From assembly GCF_050633425.1 (NCBI RefSeq), contig NZ_JBOEGM010000014.1:1-64000 (forward strand): 64,000 nt of DNA. Direction: 5' to 3'. How positions within the stretch are numbered: the stretch's first letter is position 1; the number at the start of each line of letters is the position of its first letter. This DNA comes from Pelagimonas sp050633425 (GTDB taxonomy: Bacteria; Pseudomonadota; Alphaproteobacteria; Rhodobacterales; Rhodobacteraceae). The position numbers and the translations under genes were made by a program. The notes under the pieces were generated by a model. The model did not search any database and had not been told where the DNA came from. It saw nothing but the letters and a program-made list of their open reading frames with translations. This document shows positions 26,558 to 38,625 of this stretch, in pieces.

Positions 26558-29500
26558 ATGATTCGCCTGCTGCGCCGTTTTTCTGTTGCCTGTGCATTAG
26601 CTTTGTTCCCAGTCATGTCAGTTGCAGCCCCTGTTGGGCCAACGATTTCGGTGCTTTTTTTACCTGATGAAATCATGCCGGACGCGGTAACGACGATGAT
26701 CATCACGCTGGAAAATTCCTCGGGCACAAACGCGTCTGAAATGGCATTTTCCGGAACGCTTCCCGGTGATTTCGTGATTGCAGCGGGGGGGGCCGAAACA
26801 TCCTGCAGCGGTTTGCTTGTTGCGGCAGAGGGAACGAAAACGCTCGCCTTTTCTAATGGCCAACTGGCAGATGGATCGAGCTGTACGATCGAAATTCCGG
26901 TGACGGGGCCAAACGCGGAAGCGCAAACTTTTTCCACCTCTGGTCTGACATCCACCGCCGGTTCAGGGAGCGCCGGTTCTGACGAATTGACGATTTCGGC
27001 CAACAACCACACATTCGCGAGCAGCTTGTCGCCCGCCTCTATTGACCTGGGGGATGTGACACGGATCACGTATAATCACACCCATACGACCGGTGGTTTT
27101 TTCGTAAACTTCACAATGAACACGGCGTTGCCGAGTGGTTTTGTTGTTGCCTCGCCGCCAAATGCGGCCGCCAGCTGCGATGGCACACTTGAAGTCGAAG
27201 CAGGCGCGTCTAGCTACCGATTTCAATCATCCCCGTTCGGCCCAGTCAGTTGTGAAATCAGCCTGGACCTTAAAGCGGTCGAACGTGGCGACCACACTAT
27301 TAGCACATCGTTTCAGGCTTCTAACGGTGGTGCTTTGAGCAACGCCATGACCTATCGTAACGAGGTGTCAGTTTCCGCCCTGCCTGTCGGCAGTGTGGGT
27401 TTGAACAAGACCTTTGATGTGTCAACCGCGTCGGCGGGTGATGTTGTTCAAATGACGTTTGAATTGCAAAACGTGTCACGCAGTTCATCCGCAACCAATA
27501 TGACATTTACCGATGACCTGTCGGCCTTTTTGGCGGGCACCGTTGTGTCGGGAACCTTGCCATCTGCCCCATGTGGCGCAGGGTCGTCGCTCAGCGGGAC
27601 ATCTCTCTTGACCCTGACCGGAGCGTCATTGGCACCCGAAAGCTCCTGTCGGTTCACCGTCGATATTGCACTGCCAACCGGCGTGACGGGGAACACAAGC
27701 TATGTGAATACCACAAGCGCCTTGACCGGTGACCTTGATGGAAGCCCGTTCACAGGGTCAGTAGGTCAAGCGCGGATGACTGTTTTGGGGGACGGTTTCT
27801 TGCCGGTGTCTCTCACCAAGTCATTTATCGGCACTGGTGCGACGGCGAACGACGGAATTGCCGCTGGGGCAACGGGGACAGCCCGCTATATTCTGACAAA
27901 CCCGAACTCCTCAGATGTGGTAACGGACGTTGCTTTTACCGACGGTTATAGCGCCGTTGCCGGTGTTGTTTTATCGAGCGACGTACTGTGTGGCGGCAGT
28001 GTTTCCTTTAATTATTCTTCCGCAAAACTTACTGTCTCGGATGTTGATGTTCCGGCAAATAGCAGTTGTCAGGTGGACCTCGACGTGACCTTGGAGGATG
28101 CAACACCGCCGGGGAGCTATCCGGTCACATCGAGTTTGGTTCGCGGAAAAATTGGTGCGGTCTCGGTTGAGGCGGCACCTGACACGACAAACTTGGTGGT
28201 GCTTGGCGGTGCGAACCTGAGCATTGCCAAGACCTTCTTGGAGGACAGTGTCGTTGCAGGCCAGACAACCCAGGTCAAGTTCACAGTGTCAAGTGCGGCT
28301 GAATCTCAGTCAACGGCTGTGTCGCTTGCCTTTACCGACGATCTTGACGCATTTCTGGCCGGCACAACCTTTGTATCGACGGACACGAATGAGTGTGGCG
28401 GATCCATGTCTGGGACGTCGGTTCTAAGCTACGCCAACGGGTCAGTTGCTCCTGGTGATAGCTGTGACATCATTGTGACGATTTCGACCAGCGGCACCGC
28501 GACAACCGGGATATATACCAACACGACCTCGGCGCTTAGCGCAACAGCTGGTGGCGCAGCCACCACAGCCGTTGCGGCATCAGATTCCATTGATGTTTTT
28601 GAAGGTGGTACCTTTGAGACCTCTATGGTCTTTGTGGAAAGCCCCTATCCGGCTGGAACGACCGATCCGGTAACCGTTCGCTTCACCTTGGACAACTCAC
28701 TGGGTACCAGTGAATATTCAGGGCTGGCTTTTACCGAAGATTTTAATGCGATCCCCTCGCTGACTTTTGGAGTAATGCCATCGCTTCCCGCGTCTTGTGG
28801 GGGCGGCTTCGTGTCGCCAAGTGGGTCATCCATTTTGGTGGCAGGCGTCGTGATTGCACCAGGACAGATTTGTACATTTGATATCCCAATGAATGTTCCT
28901 GAATCCACCGACCCAGGAAGTTATTCGTTTGAAACAAGCAGTCTTACGGCCACTGTGAACGCTTCGTTCGTGACCTTGTCACCAATCAGTGGAACCCTGA
29001 CCGTTGCCGATGGTCCGCTGCCTTTCTTGAAAAGCTATGCCACCAACCCGGTTTATGACGGCGCGACAACAGTGGTGACTTACACAATCGAAAACGCCCT
29101 GTCTGAGGCCGTGGATACCATTGCCTTTACAGATAATTTGGATGCCGCGCTGAGCGGCTTGGTTGCGACTGGTCTGCCTTCCGCCCAATGTGGCGGGACA
29201 TTGTCGGGCACGTCGACCCTGAGTTTTACGGGGGGAACGCTCGCGGCAAATGCAAGCTGTACAATCTCTGCGACCCTGGCAACTCCGGGCGGATCCGCAT
29301 CAGGCGGGTATCCGGGAACCACCAGCACGGTAACGGCCGAAACAGTCGCGGCGAACGTGGTTTTGACCTCTGATGCGGCAGATGCCGAATTGGTCATCCA
29401 AACGCCGGCGTTGGCGACGTTTGCCAAATCGTTTTCATCACACATTGTTGGTGCAGGCACTACGAACACAGTGACATATACGATCACCAATACCGGGACT

Positions 29501-32500
29501 GCGGCTCTCTCGGGTATTGAATTCAGAGATGACATGGATGCGACGCTAAGTGGCTTGGCTGCGAGTGGTCTTCCAGTCAGTGATGTTTGCGGAACCGGAT
29601 CGACCCTTTCGGGAACCAGCACATTGCAGCTCCAAAATGCCAGCCTACCAATCGGAGGGTCTTGTACGTTCAGCGCAACGCTTCAGGTTCCCGGCTCGGC
29701 CAGCAGCGGCAGCTATTCGGGCAGCACAAGTGCGCTTGAAAGCAATGGTCTGGATATCGCGGATCCAGCGTCATCCAGTTTTGCAATCGAAGCCGCGCCG
29801 ACATTTGCCCAAGCGATGTCACCCTCCAGCCAGGTTCAGGGTGGTTTGACACGCGTCACGTATACAATCGACAACTCGGCCGGATCGACGAGCGTGACAT
29901 CCTTGGCCTTTAGCAACAGCTACCCGGCTTTGATGACAAACGCCGCAAGCCCCAATCCAACCACGACCTGTACGGGCGGCACCTTGACCGCCGTCGGGGG
30001 CGCGGGCAGCATGAGCTATTCAGGTGGCACAGTTGCCGCCGGCGCGAGCTGTACAGTCTCTGTAACGGTCCAATCGACATCGGCCACGAGCCAGACAAGC
30101 ACCTCGTCTACGTTGACATCTTCGATGGGGGACAGCGGGACATCGTCAGCAACCTTGACGCTGTCCGCAGCGCCCGTGCCAACCTTTACCAAGGCCTTTG
30201 CATCGCCAAGCGTGACCTTGGACGGGTCGGTGGGCATGACATTGACCATCAACAACACGACTGCTTTGGTGCCTGCGACAAGTCTTGATGTCACGGATAG
30301 CCTGCCAGCGGGCATGGTTGTTGCGGCAACACCGAACGCCAGCACAACATGTACGGGCGGCACATTGACCGCTGTTTCTGGTGGATCCAGCGTCAGCTAT
30401 ACAGGCGGTACTGTTCCGGCTTCGCAAAGCTGTACAATTACCGTTGATGTCAGAGCGACGTCGACAGGGACATTGGTCAACACAACCGGGAACCTCACAT
30501 CGAGCCTTGGGAATTCGGGCACAGCGACAGACAGCCTGAACGTGCCCTCCATCACGCTGAACACGCCGCTAACGGCCGACAATATTATCAACGGGGCCGA
30601 AGTGAGCACCGTGACCTTGTCCGGGACAACAGCCTTGGTTGGCAATGGGCGGACTGTGGCCATTCGGATCACAGACAGCGCGTCGGCGGTTCATAACTTT
30701 ACGGCAAACGTATCCGGGAATGCCTGGACAACCACCGAAGATTTGAGCGGCCTGGCCCAAGGCGCGGCCACGGTTTCGGCCGCAGTCACGGATGCCTCAG
30801 GATCGTCGGCCGGTCCGGCGACCACTAGCTTCTCGATCGATACACAAGCCCCGACCGGTCATGGTGTGGNNNNNNNNNNNNNNNNNNNNNNNNNNNNNNN
30901 NNNNNNNNNNNNNNNNNNNNNNNNNNNNNNNNNNNNNNNNNNNNNNNNNNNNNNNNNNNNNNNNNNNNNNNNNNNNNNNNNNNNNNNNNNNNNNNNNNNN
31001 NNNNNNNNNNNNNNNNNNNNNNNNNNNNNNNNNNNNNNNNNNNNNNNNNNNNNNNNNNNNNNNNNNNNNNNNNNNNNNGCGCGGAAGACGGGCAAGTTGT
31101 GACGCTTGTGATCACAGACAGCGCCTCGGGCAGCCGCAGCTTGTCGCCGAGCGTGACCGGCAACGTCTGGAGCGCGACAGTTGACCTGTCGGGCTTGGCC
31201 GATGGGACTTTGTCGATGACGGCGGATGTGTCTGATGTTGCAGGCAACCCGGCCACACAGGCAACGTCGAGCCTTGCGATGGATCAGGTCGCCCCGACCG
31301 GTCATGGTGTGGNNNNNNNNNNNNNNNNNNNNNNNNNNNNNNNNNNNNNNNNNNNNNNNNNNNNNNNNNNNNNNNNNNNNNNNNNNNNNNNNNNNNNNNN
31401 NNNNNNNNNNNNNNNNNNNNNNNNNNNNNNNNNNNNNNNNNNNNNNNNNNNNNNNNNNNNNNNNNNNNNNNNNNNNNNNNNNNNNNNNGCGCGGAAGACG
31501 GGCAAGTTGTCTCTGTCACAGTCACGGATTCGACGCCGACGGTCAGAAACCATACGGCAACAGTTGCAAGCGGCGTTTGGAGCGTGACGGTTGATCTTAC
31601 CGGCTTGGCGGACGGGTCTTTGTCACTGACAGCGGATGTGTCTGATGTTGCAGGCAACCCGGCCACACAGGCGACCCACAACGTTTCGCTGGATGTTCAG
31701 GAACCCGTCGGGTTTGGCGCAAGCTTTGATGACAGTGTGATCAATGCATCCAACCAAACCTCTATCAGCTTTAGCTTTGCGGGTGCCGAACTCTTGTCCT
31801 CGTATGAGTATGTCATCACCTCGGATGGTGGCCCGGGTTCGGTGAGCGGCGCTGGGTTGATTTCAACACCGACCGATCAGATCACCGGCATTGATGTGTC
31901 GGGGCTTGCCGATGGCACGCTGAGTCTCTTGGTTATGTTGACCGATCAGTTCGACAATGAATCTGCAGCGGTGATTGATACCGTGGTCAAAGACACTGCC
32001 GCGCCAACATTGGCGATTGCTTCGCCTTTGGCGGTGGATGACTTGGTCAATGCGGCTGAATCCACGGCAGTGGTGATTTCCGGCACAACAAGCGGGGTTG
32101 AGGATGGCCAAACGGTTCAGCTCGCGATCACGGATGCGGCGACGACAACCCTGTCGCCGACCGCCACAGTGACCAGCAACGTCTGGAGCGTGACGGTTGA
32201 TCTGTCGGTCTTGACCGATGGGGCTTTGACGATGACAGCGGATGTGGCGGATGCTGCGGGCAACCCCGCCACCCAAGCCTCGGCGAGCGTCACGATGGAC
32301 ACGGTTGCGCCAGCGGGTCAGGCGGTTGCCTTTGATGACAGTGTGATCAATGCGGCCAACCAATCTGCCACAGGGTTCACCTTTGCGGGAGCCGAAGTCG
32401 GGGCCAGCTATGCCTATACGATTTCGTCAGATGGCGGCGGCGCGGATGTCACAGACACCGGCACAATCGCGACCGCAACAGACCAGATCAGCGGGCTTGA

Positions 32501-35500
32501 CCTGTCGGGTCTGGGCGATGGCACGCTGACTGTTTCGGTTGTCTTGACCGATACCTTCGGCAACGCTGCAGCAGCGGTGACGGATACGGTTGAAAAGGAC
32601 GCCGACGTTCCACAGGTTGCATTTGACTCTGGCTTGGCGGGCGATTCCGTTGTGAATGCCGCCGAGCAAGCGGCGCTGACACTCTCGGGCACCACAACCG
32701 GTGTTGAAGATGGTCAGACGGTCACAGTCGTTGTCGCGGATAGCGCGTCGTCCACGGTCTCCGGGCCAGCCACAGTTAGCGGTTCGACATGGTCGGTTGC
32801 GCTTGACCTGACGGCTTTGGCAGATGGGGCGTTGACCCTAACGGCGGATGTCTCGGATGCGGCAGGAAATGCGGCGGTTCAGGGAACCACCACGCTAGCC
32901 AAAGATGCGACCGCGCCTTCGGGACAGAGCGTTTCCATTGATCAATCGCCCATTTTGCTGGCAGATGAAGCCGGGGTCAGTGTCACTTTGGCGGGTGCCG
33001 AAGTTGGGTCGGCCTATGCGATCACGCTAAGCTCATCGGGCGGCGGAACACCCGTGACCAGAAACGGGACGATCTCATCTGGTTCGGAGCAACTGAGCGG
33101 ATTTGATCTAAGCGGTTTGGGAGATGGCACAGTCACCGCTTCACTTGTCTTGACGGATGTGGCCGGAAACGCCGCGCCCGCCGTGACTGGGACGGCGGCC
33201 AAAGACAGTGCGGTGCCAACAGTGACCTTGGCCGCGCCTGTGACACCGCAGGCCGACGCCTTTGATGTCACGGTGACCTTTAGCGAACCGGTTGTGGGTC
33301 TTGACGTTGCCGGATTCGACATTGTTGGCGGTTCGGCGACGGGCCTCACGGGGGCGCTGGACAGCTACGTTCTCACTGTATTGCCCGATCATGATGGTGA
33401 GATCACCATTCAGGCACTGAGCAACGCGGCACAGGATGCCATCGGCAACCCAAGCGATCCGTCGCTTGTGGTCACGGTGACCGCGCATTTGACCGGCACA
33501 CCCAATCCTGCTCCTGAAACGGATTCAGATGGGGATGGTGTTCCTGACAGCTATGAAAGTGCTTCGGCAGACCGCGATGGCGACGGGATTGCCGACGCCG
33601 CAGATTACGATCCAGCCGGGTATTTCTACTGTGAGGATGACGGCCGCATTATGTCAGGTGGTGGCATCACGGTGTCTGGCCCATCCGGCTCTAACAGTTC
33701 GACCGGTGTTCGCAATGACATCAACATCGTTCAGGACGGCAGCTCGGGTCAGTACCAGTGGTTCGCGCTCCGCCCAGGGACATATAGCGTGACCTACCAC
33801 TATCCGTCGGAGTCGGGGCTTGCCAGCACGACACGCGTTTCGTCGGGCACTCTTGATGTGACAAGCCTTTTGCCCGCCAACCCAGCGGTCCTTGGATCAA
33901 CAGAATTTGGCAGCACTGGCTATTTGGCAAACAGTTCGCTCGGTGCAAACCCATCATTCTATTCAAGCTTTGTGATCGAAGCGGGTGATCCAAATGTCTT
34001 GGCCAACAACATCCCGATGACCCAATGTGCCGAAAACGCATTGATCGTCAGCGCGACGGATAACGGGGCCGAGGCCAATGGCGGTGTCACAGATGGTATT
34101 TCGTTTACCATCGCCCAAGACAGATTGTCTTTGGTCGACACGGTCGTGTCCTATGAAATGAGCGGCACAGCGACCCAAGGCGACGACTATGCTACAGCCA
34201 GTGGGACACTCACCATTCCTGCCGGGGATATGTCGGCGGATGTTGAGCTTGCGGTTCTTGAAGATGGCTTGGTCGAAGGCGCTGAAATTGCGACGTTGAC
34301 ACTCACGGCGGTAACAACAACGGATGAGGCAACAATCCTCAGCACAACGGCCAGCGATTTGGCCGGCTCTGCGACCATTGCCGATGATGATGCCATTGCA
34401 ATCACCGTGAGCAACGATGATCTGTCGGCCTCTGAAAACGGCCGCGATCATGCTGCGATGAGCTTTGCTCTCAGCAGTCAGCCGGGCTTTGATGTTGTGC
34501 TGAATTTTGAGGGTGACGATCAGTGTACTGTTTCACCATCAACGATGACCTTTAGCAGCGTCAATTATGACTCTCAGCAAACCCTGACCATTATGGCGGT
34601 GGATGATGACAAGGTCGAAGGCACACATAGTTGTCAGCCAACGGTCTCTGTCAGCTCGTCTGATACCGATTATAATGGCTACGCTCTAAGCTTAGCTGCG
34701 GTGAGCATCAGCGATGATCTGGTCGATCAAATTCGTGAACCTTTGACAGAAATCCTTAAGGACGATCTTGAGGATACGGTCCGCACACAGCAGCGCCGCT
34801 TTAGCGGTTTTGCAAAAGGTGCGTTGGGCCGGTTGCGCGATGGTGCTGAGGATCTGCCATGTGGCACGATCAAGCATCCTGATGTCGGTGGTAGCCTGTC
34901 GGCGACGGATGGTTCGGGCAACATGCAGGGTAAATTTGGCTGGGAAACCTATCATTGCCAAACCTCGGTTCGCAATATTCTGGATGGCTCTTTCTCGGTG
35001 AACTGGTCCGAGGAGTCAGGCACGCAAGCCATGTTGGAGGTGTCCCGTCTCACGGAAAACTATATCTCGGAAGACGAGATCAGAGGTTTCTTCTGGGGTG
35101 GTTACTATAGCCGCAACAATGTCGACAGCTCGGCCAAGGGAGTCGTCAATGGCTATGGTCTGAACGGTGGTATCTATGGTGCCAAAGCGATCAGCTCGGG
35201 TTTGTTTGTGGATTACTACGCCTCAGCGGCGATAGGTGTTCATGATTATGACCTGACCTTTGACGCGGATGCCGGCGATATTACAGCCGAAGGCAACTAC
35301 AAATACGCTGCTCTCTTTGGTGGTGTGGCCCTGAGCGGGAAGCACGACTTTAAGACCTACACCGTGAGCCCAAGAGTTGGTTTGGACGTTGCCCAAGCCT
35401 GGGTCAGCGATACGGATGTCACGGCCACGCAACTTGGCCAGAGTGACAGTGGCACGATTGATTTGCCGAACTTTAGCGGTGGTCGTTTCTACGCAGAGAT

Positions 35501-35843
35501 TGAGATTTCGGGCCTTAGCACCAAGAAAGGTGCCGAAGCATTGGGTCAGGTGATGAGTGAAATCAGCCTGACACCCCGGATCGCCTGCGAGTATTCGTCC
35601 AATTCGAGCGATCCGACCTGTGGCGGCGGTATCAACTTTGAAGTCACGTCCAGCAATGCCAACAAGCATTTGGACTATGGGTTTGAGCTGGATTACGAAC
35701 GGATGGATGACCAAAACCGCGTGCGCCTGAGTTTCTCACGCGAGCGTCGTTTTGCCGGTGACAACGGGTCGGTTGTGACACGCTTGTCGATGCCAGGAAG
35801 CGAAGATGTCACGGTCGAACATGGTGTGCGTCTGAACTTCTAA
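26558..35843 (+). CDS. Giant repetitive adhesin with C-terminal autotransporter-like barrel (interrupted by two assembly gaps)
   Basis: One gene is read in three frame segments: 26558-30869, 31079-31312 and 31489-35843. Frame changes coincide only with the N runs. If each gap is 372 nt the protein has about 3,214 residues. It has a signal peptide (MIRLLRRFSVACALALFPVMSVAA), about ten DUF11-like repeats of 115-135 residues each with a Cys pair, then Big-type Ig-like repeats with a 202-residue period. Further on are a BapA-type Ig domain, TSP3-like calcium repeats (DSDGDGVPDS, DRDGDGIADAADYDPAG) and Calx-beta domains. About 280 C-terminal residues form a barrel-like domain ending VRLNF. It is probably displayed at the surface by its own barrel, possibly aided by TamAB nearby. 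Confidence 0.8.
30870..31078. other. Assembly gap (209 N)
   Basis: A run of N within the adhesin repeat array. Its length breaks the frame. The 606-nt period between anchors 30779 and 31222 predicts a true length of 372 nt. Confidence 0.95.
31313..31488. other. Assembly gap (176 N)
   Basis: A second run of N, with the same 22-nt sequence on each flank as the first gap. The 606-nt period between anchors 31222 and 31632 again predicts 372 nt. Confidence 0.95.
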
Positions 35844-35863
35844 TCCAGACCTATGAAAACAAC

Positions 35864-35898
35864 AAAAGCCGCCCGGTGAAAGACACGGGCGGCTTTTT
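35864..35898 (+). terminator. Rho-independent terminator after the adhesin gene
   Basis: AAAAGCCGCCCG (35864-35875) and CGGGCGGCTTTTT (35886-35898) form a strong stem with a T-run, 20 nt after the stop codon. It may also end the convergent gspM transcript. Confidence 0.9.
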
Positions 35899-35917
35899 CA
35901 TGTTTAGGAAGAGGGGT

Positions 35918-36421
35918 TTAGCCGTCTGGGGCTTGCAGCTCGATCTTGGCAGAGACACGGCTTGGAACATCCAGCGTTTCAAAGCGATAGCTGCGGATTT
36001 CATAGCCCCAATCGGGGTGCGACGAGGTGATCCATGTTGCGAGACGCACGAAATCAACATCGTTAAAGCGCAAAAGCACAATGCCTCCGGCTTCGGTGCC
36101 AAGCTCCGAAAGCGAGGGTCGCAGATTGGCGGAATTGAGACCTTCCTCTAACCCGCTAAGCCCAACCGGAGTAAAGGTTTTGACCGGGTCAGCGGATGGA
36201 ATGGCGCGCAACTTCTGGGCCTCGGCGCGGCGGTTCTCGACCCAGCTGTGTAGGGCGGCGGTGTCTTGCAAGGTGGCATCTGCCGCGACGCGCGATTGAG
36301 ACAAAGGTAAGAGGACGCCAAACCAAACGCCTGCAGGCACGGCAAGAGCCATCATCAATCCCAAAGACACCCGTTCTCGGCGGCTTAGGGGCAAAACAAA
36401 ATCGACAATTTTACCGATCAT
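35918..36421 (-). CDS. gspM: Type II secretion protein GspM
   Basis: A 167-residue inner-membrane protein of the secretion platform. A short cytoplasmic head is followed by one membrane segment (SLGLMMALAVPAGVWFGVLL, about 19-38) and a periplasmic ferredoxin-like part. Sequence similarity in GspM is always low, so the call rests on topology and on being last in a G-H-I-J-K-L-M series. It overlaps gspL by ATGA. Confidence 0.75.
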   Translation of the reverse strand: MIGKIVDFVLPLSRRERVSLGLMMALAVPAGVWFGVLLPLSQSRVAADATLQDTAALHSWVENRRAEAQKLRAIPSADPVKTFTPVGLSGLEEGLNSANLRPSLSELGTEAGGIVLLRFNDVDFVRLATWITSSHPDWGYEIRSYRFETLDVPSRVSAKIELQAPDG

Positions 36422-37653
36422 TGATCTGTCTCCTGTGCGGGGTTGATGATCAGGTCAGCCCGAACCCCGGTGACACCGTTTTCGGTTCGCCTGTCTTGCA
36501 AAACAACGTCCAAACCGTCGGCGCGAATGGCCTCGGCCAACTGATCCACCGCTGCAAAATCGCTCACTTGGACGACGATGCGCAGCCCCTCATCCTGGCG
36601 ATAGTGGAAGAGATTTGTCTGCGCCCCCGCAACGCTAAGGATTTGGGCAATTTGCGTTCCCAAATCCAGCGGGTCGAGCTCTTGTTTTACGCCGGTATCC
36701 TGTGCCTTAAGATCGGCGAGGGCGCGAGTGACCTGGACACGCGCATCCAAAACGGGGCCGCCATTGGTAAAGTCTTGCTGCACAGCTGCGGTGATTTGTT
36801 TTTTGTAGGCAAGGGTTTGGTTGTCTGCACTTTGAATAGCCCACCACTGGCCAGCGCCCCAGACTGCTGCGGCCAAAGCACTGGCGGCAAAGGCCCACAC
36901 CCAAGGGCGCAATTGCCGTTTGAGGCGGGCGCGTGCCGCGGTTGGGTTGTTGCGCAAGTCCAGGCCCAGCTCTCCGAAACCAAGCACACGCGGCTTGGCC
37001 AACCCGCTGGCAGCAAGGTCGGCCGCGCTTCTGAAAACGCGAATGTTTTGGGCCGATGCAAGGTCCTGCAAATCGTTTGGAAGGACGCCGATTGCCAAAA
37101 TCGCCTTGGGGGCGGGGCCGTCCTGAAGGGCGCGGCGCAGGGCGACACGCGCCAAGGCAGGGGCGGCGGTAAACCCATCTTGAGGGCCCAAACGCACCAT
37201 AACAGCCAAAGCCCCTTCGATTTTTGTTGCGGAAATGGTCCAAATTTCGGGGGCCGCCGGCAAAGACAAATAGTCAGGCAAAACCGCCCGCCCCGGAAGG
37301 TCGACCAAGCTGGCGAGCCAGTCTTTGTCTGCCACCAAAACCTGCGTCCATGCCTCGGCAGAGCCTTTGTCCAAACCGGCATTATAGGGTCGCAATGCGA
37401 TCTGATCAGATTTCAGGCCGAGCCGGTCCGACACCTGACGCGCCGCCACCTGTTCACGGGCTTGGCCGCGCAACCCCGGCGGCAAGTCCAAAGACACAAG
37501 AGGCACCGACGTGCCGGGCACCAAAACGATCTGACTGGCCGTTTTTGCGTCTGGCTCGTCTGGAAACGGGGCGGGCTGGCGCAAGATCGGTCTCCTGTCT
37601 GGTCGGGGCTTTGATGGCTTGGGCAGAATGCCGATGGAGCGCCGCAAGTGCAA
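36418..37653 (-). CDS. gspL: Type II secretion protein GspL
   Basis: A 411-residue protein linking the GspE ATPase to the inner-membrane platform. The cytoplasmic part (about 1-228) has the actin-like GspL pattern (VPLVSLDLPPGLRGQAREQVAARQVSD). One membrane segment lies about 231-253 (WVWAFAASALAAAVWGAGQ), then a periplasmic domain. The start appears to be TTG 37653, as no ATG is near. The N terminus is proline and arginine rich, unlike classical GspL. It overlaps gspM. Confidence 0.8.
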   Translation of the reverse strand: MHLRRSIGILPKPSKPRPDRRPILRQPAPFPDEPDAKTASQIVLVPGTSVPLVSLDLPPGLRGQAREQVAARQVSDRLGLKSDQIALRPYNAGLDKGSAEAWTQVLVADKDWLASLVDLPGRAVLPDYLSLPAAPEIWTISATKIEGALAVMVRLGPQDGFTAAPALARVALRRALQDGPAPKAILAIGVLPNDLQDLASAQNIRVFRSAADLAASGLAKPRVLGFGELGLDLRNNPTAARARLKRQLRPWVWAFAASALAAAVWGAGQWWAIQSADNQTLAYKKQITAAVQQDFTNGGPVLDARVQVTRALADLKAQDTGVKQELDPLDLGTQIAQILSVAGAQTNLFHYRQDEGLRIVVQVSDFAAVDQLAEAIRADGLDVVLQDRRTENGVTGVRADLIINPAQETDQ

Positions 37654-37677
37654 TGGCTTAGGTCGGCGTTTTCGGGG

Positions 37678-38625
37678 TTAGGGGCGACTGCTTTGATGCC
37701 AAACAGATGCGGTCACGGCAGGGCGCGTTTTGCGAAACAACACCGTTTCACGGCGCGCCGTTTGGCGCCCGAGCTTGGTTTGGGAATGGACATGAAACCA
37801 GTCTGACGACACCGAAATCCGATCTTGGGTGAGCACAGTTCGATCTTCTTGGGTGTCTGGATTGCCGTTGTTCTCCTCTTCGGTGTCCTCGGCGGTGGCC
37901 AGACCTGTCGCGATCAGGAAAGATTCCGGGGAGGGAAAGGGTTCCATGTCACGCGCTGCGAGAATCCGCGCCAAAGCCGCAGGCGGTACATTGGGTAGAA
38001 ACGCCGACAAAATTTCGTAGTCAGCGGTGTTAATATTAAGAAGCGTGTCGCCCGGAAGCGCAGCCAAAAAGGGCCGCAGGCGATCGAAGTGACGGTCTGT
38101 CAGACCGGGCAGAACGCGGAGTTGATCCATGGATAAAATCGCACCGCCAACGGGATCAAGCGCCGGTGCCATGCTGCGCCAAACCACCCGGTCTTTTGGG
38201 CCACCGGGTCGGAGGAAGGTTTGGATTTCTGTGCCCACCTGAGGGGGAACGGACAAGGCGGCCAACAGACGATCAAAGGCGGTTTGAGCCAGCGTATTTT
38301 CAGGATCGGCCAGCCAATTGACATTAAACAGCCCCTGTAAATCGCGAATTTCGCCGCTGACGGACCCTTGTAGGAGATCGACAGGGGGCAAGGGTTGCGC
38401 CCAGGCTTCGCTCTTGTGATCCGTCATGTTTGAATCGCGCGCGAGTATGCTGGCGGCATAGGCGTCAAAAGCATCAAGGTTGAGAGTGACCTGTTCCGCC
38501 ATGGTTCCGGCATCCAATCGGGCGCGCCCGGCCTCAGAGCGTGCCAGCAAAAACACCGCCACGGCGGACAAGGCGGCGACGATAACCAGAGCGTTGACAA
38601 GAACAAATCCACGGGTGTTGGCCAT
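37678..38625 (-). CDS. gspK: Type II secretion minor pseudopilin GspK
   Basis: About 315 residues, the usual size for this tip pseudopilin. The prepilin-like N terminus TRGFVLVNALVIVAALSAVA has GF at the cleavage site but lacks the usual Glu at +5 (Asn instead), as is common in GspK. A large alpha-helical domain follows, with LFNVNWL and FLRPGGPKDRVV blocks. ATG 38625 shares one base with the gspJ stop. It caps the pseudopilus with GspI and GspJ. Confidence 0.85.
   Translation of the reverse strand: MANTRGFVLVNALVIVAALSAVAVFLLARSEAGRARLDAGTMAEQVTLNLDAFDAYAASILARDSNMTDHKSEAWAQPLPPVDLLQGSVSGEIRDLQGLFNVNWLADPENTLAQTAFDRLLAALSVPPQVGTEIQTFLRPGGPKDRVVWRSMAPALDPVGGAILSMDQLRVLPGLTDRHFDRLRPFLAALPGDTLLNINTADYEILSAFLPNVPPAALARILAARDMEPFPSPESFLIATGLATAEDTEEENNGNPDTQEDRTVLTQDRISVSSDWFHVHSQTKLGRQTARRETVLFRKTRPAVTASVWHQSSRP

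Larger units (their letters stand above)
30560..33230 (+). repeat. 606-nt tandem Ig-like repeat array in the adhesin
   Basis: The anchor reading roughly ADVSDxAGN starts at 31632, 32238 and 32844, exactly 606 nt apart each time (202 residues, two Ig-like domains). Earlier anchors at 30779 and 31222 lie on the far sides of the N runs. The 41-nt stretches at 31222-31262 and 31632-31672 are identical. Confidence 0.85.

Noticed and set aside
26558..35843. Reading the adhesin as three separate genes
   Set aside because: Frame changes fall exactly at the N runs, and repeat spacing predicts in-frame gaps, so one gene is the better reading.
36196..37614. Long plus-strand frame (472 codons) across gspL and gspM
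   Set aside because: It is antisense to two overlapping genes of an intact secretion operon and lacks a recognisable domain.
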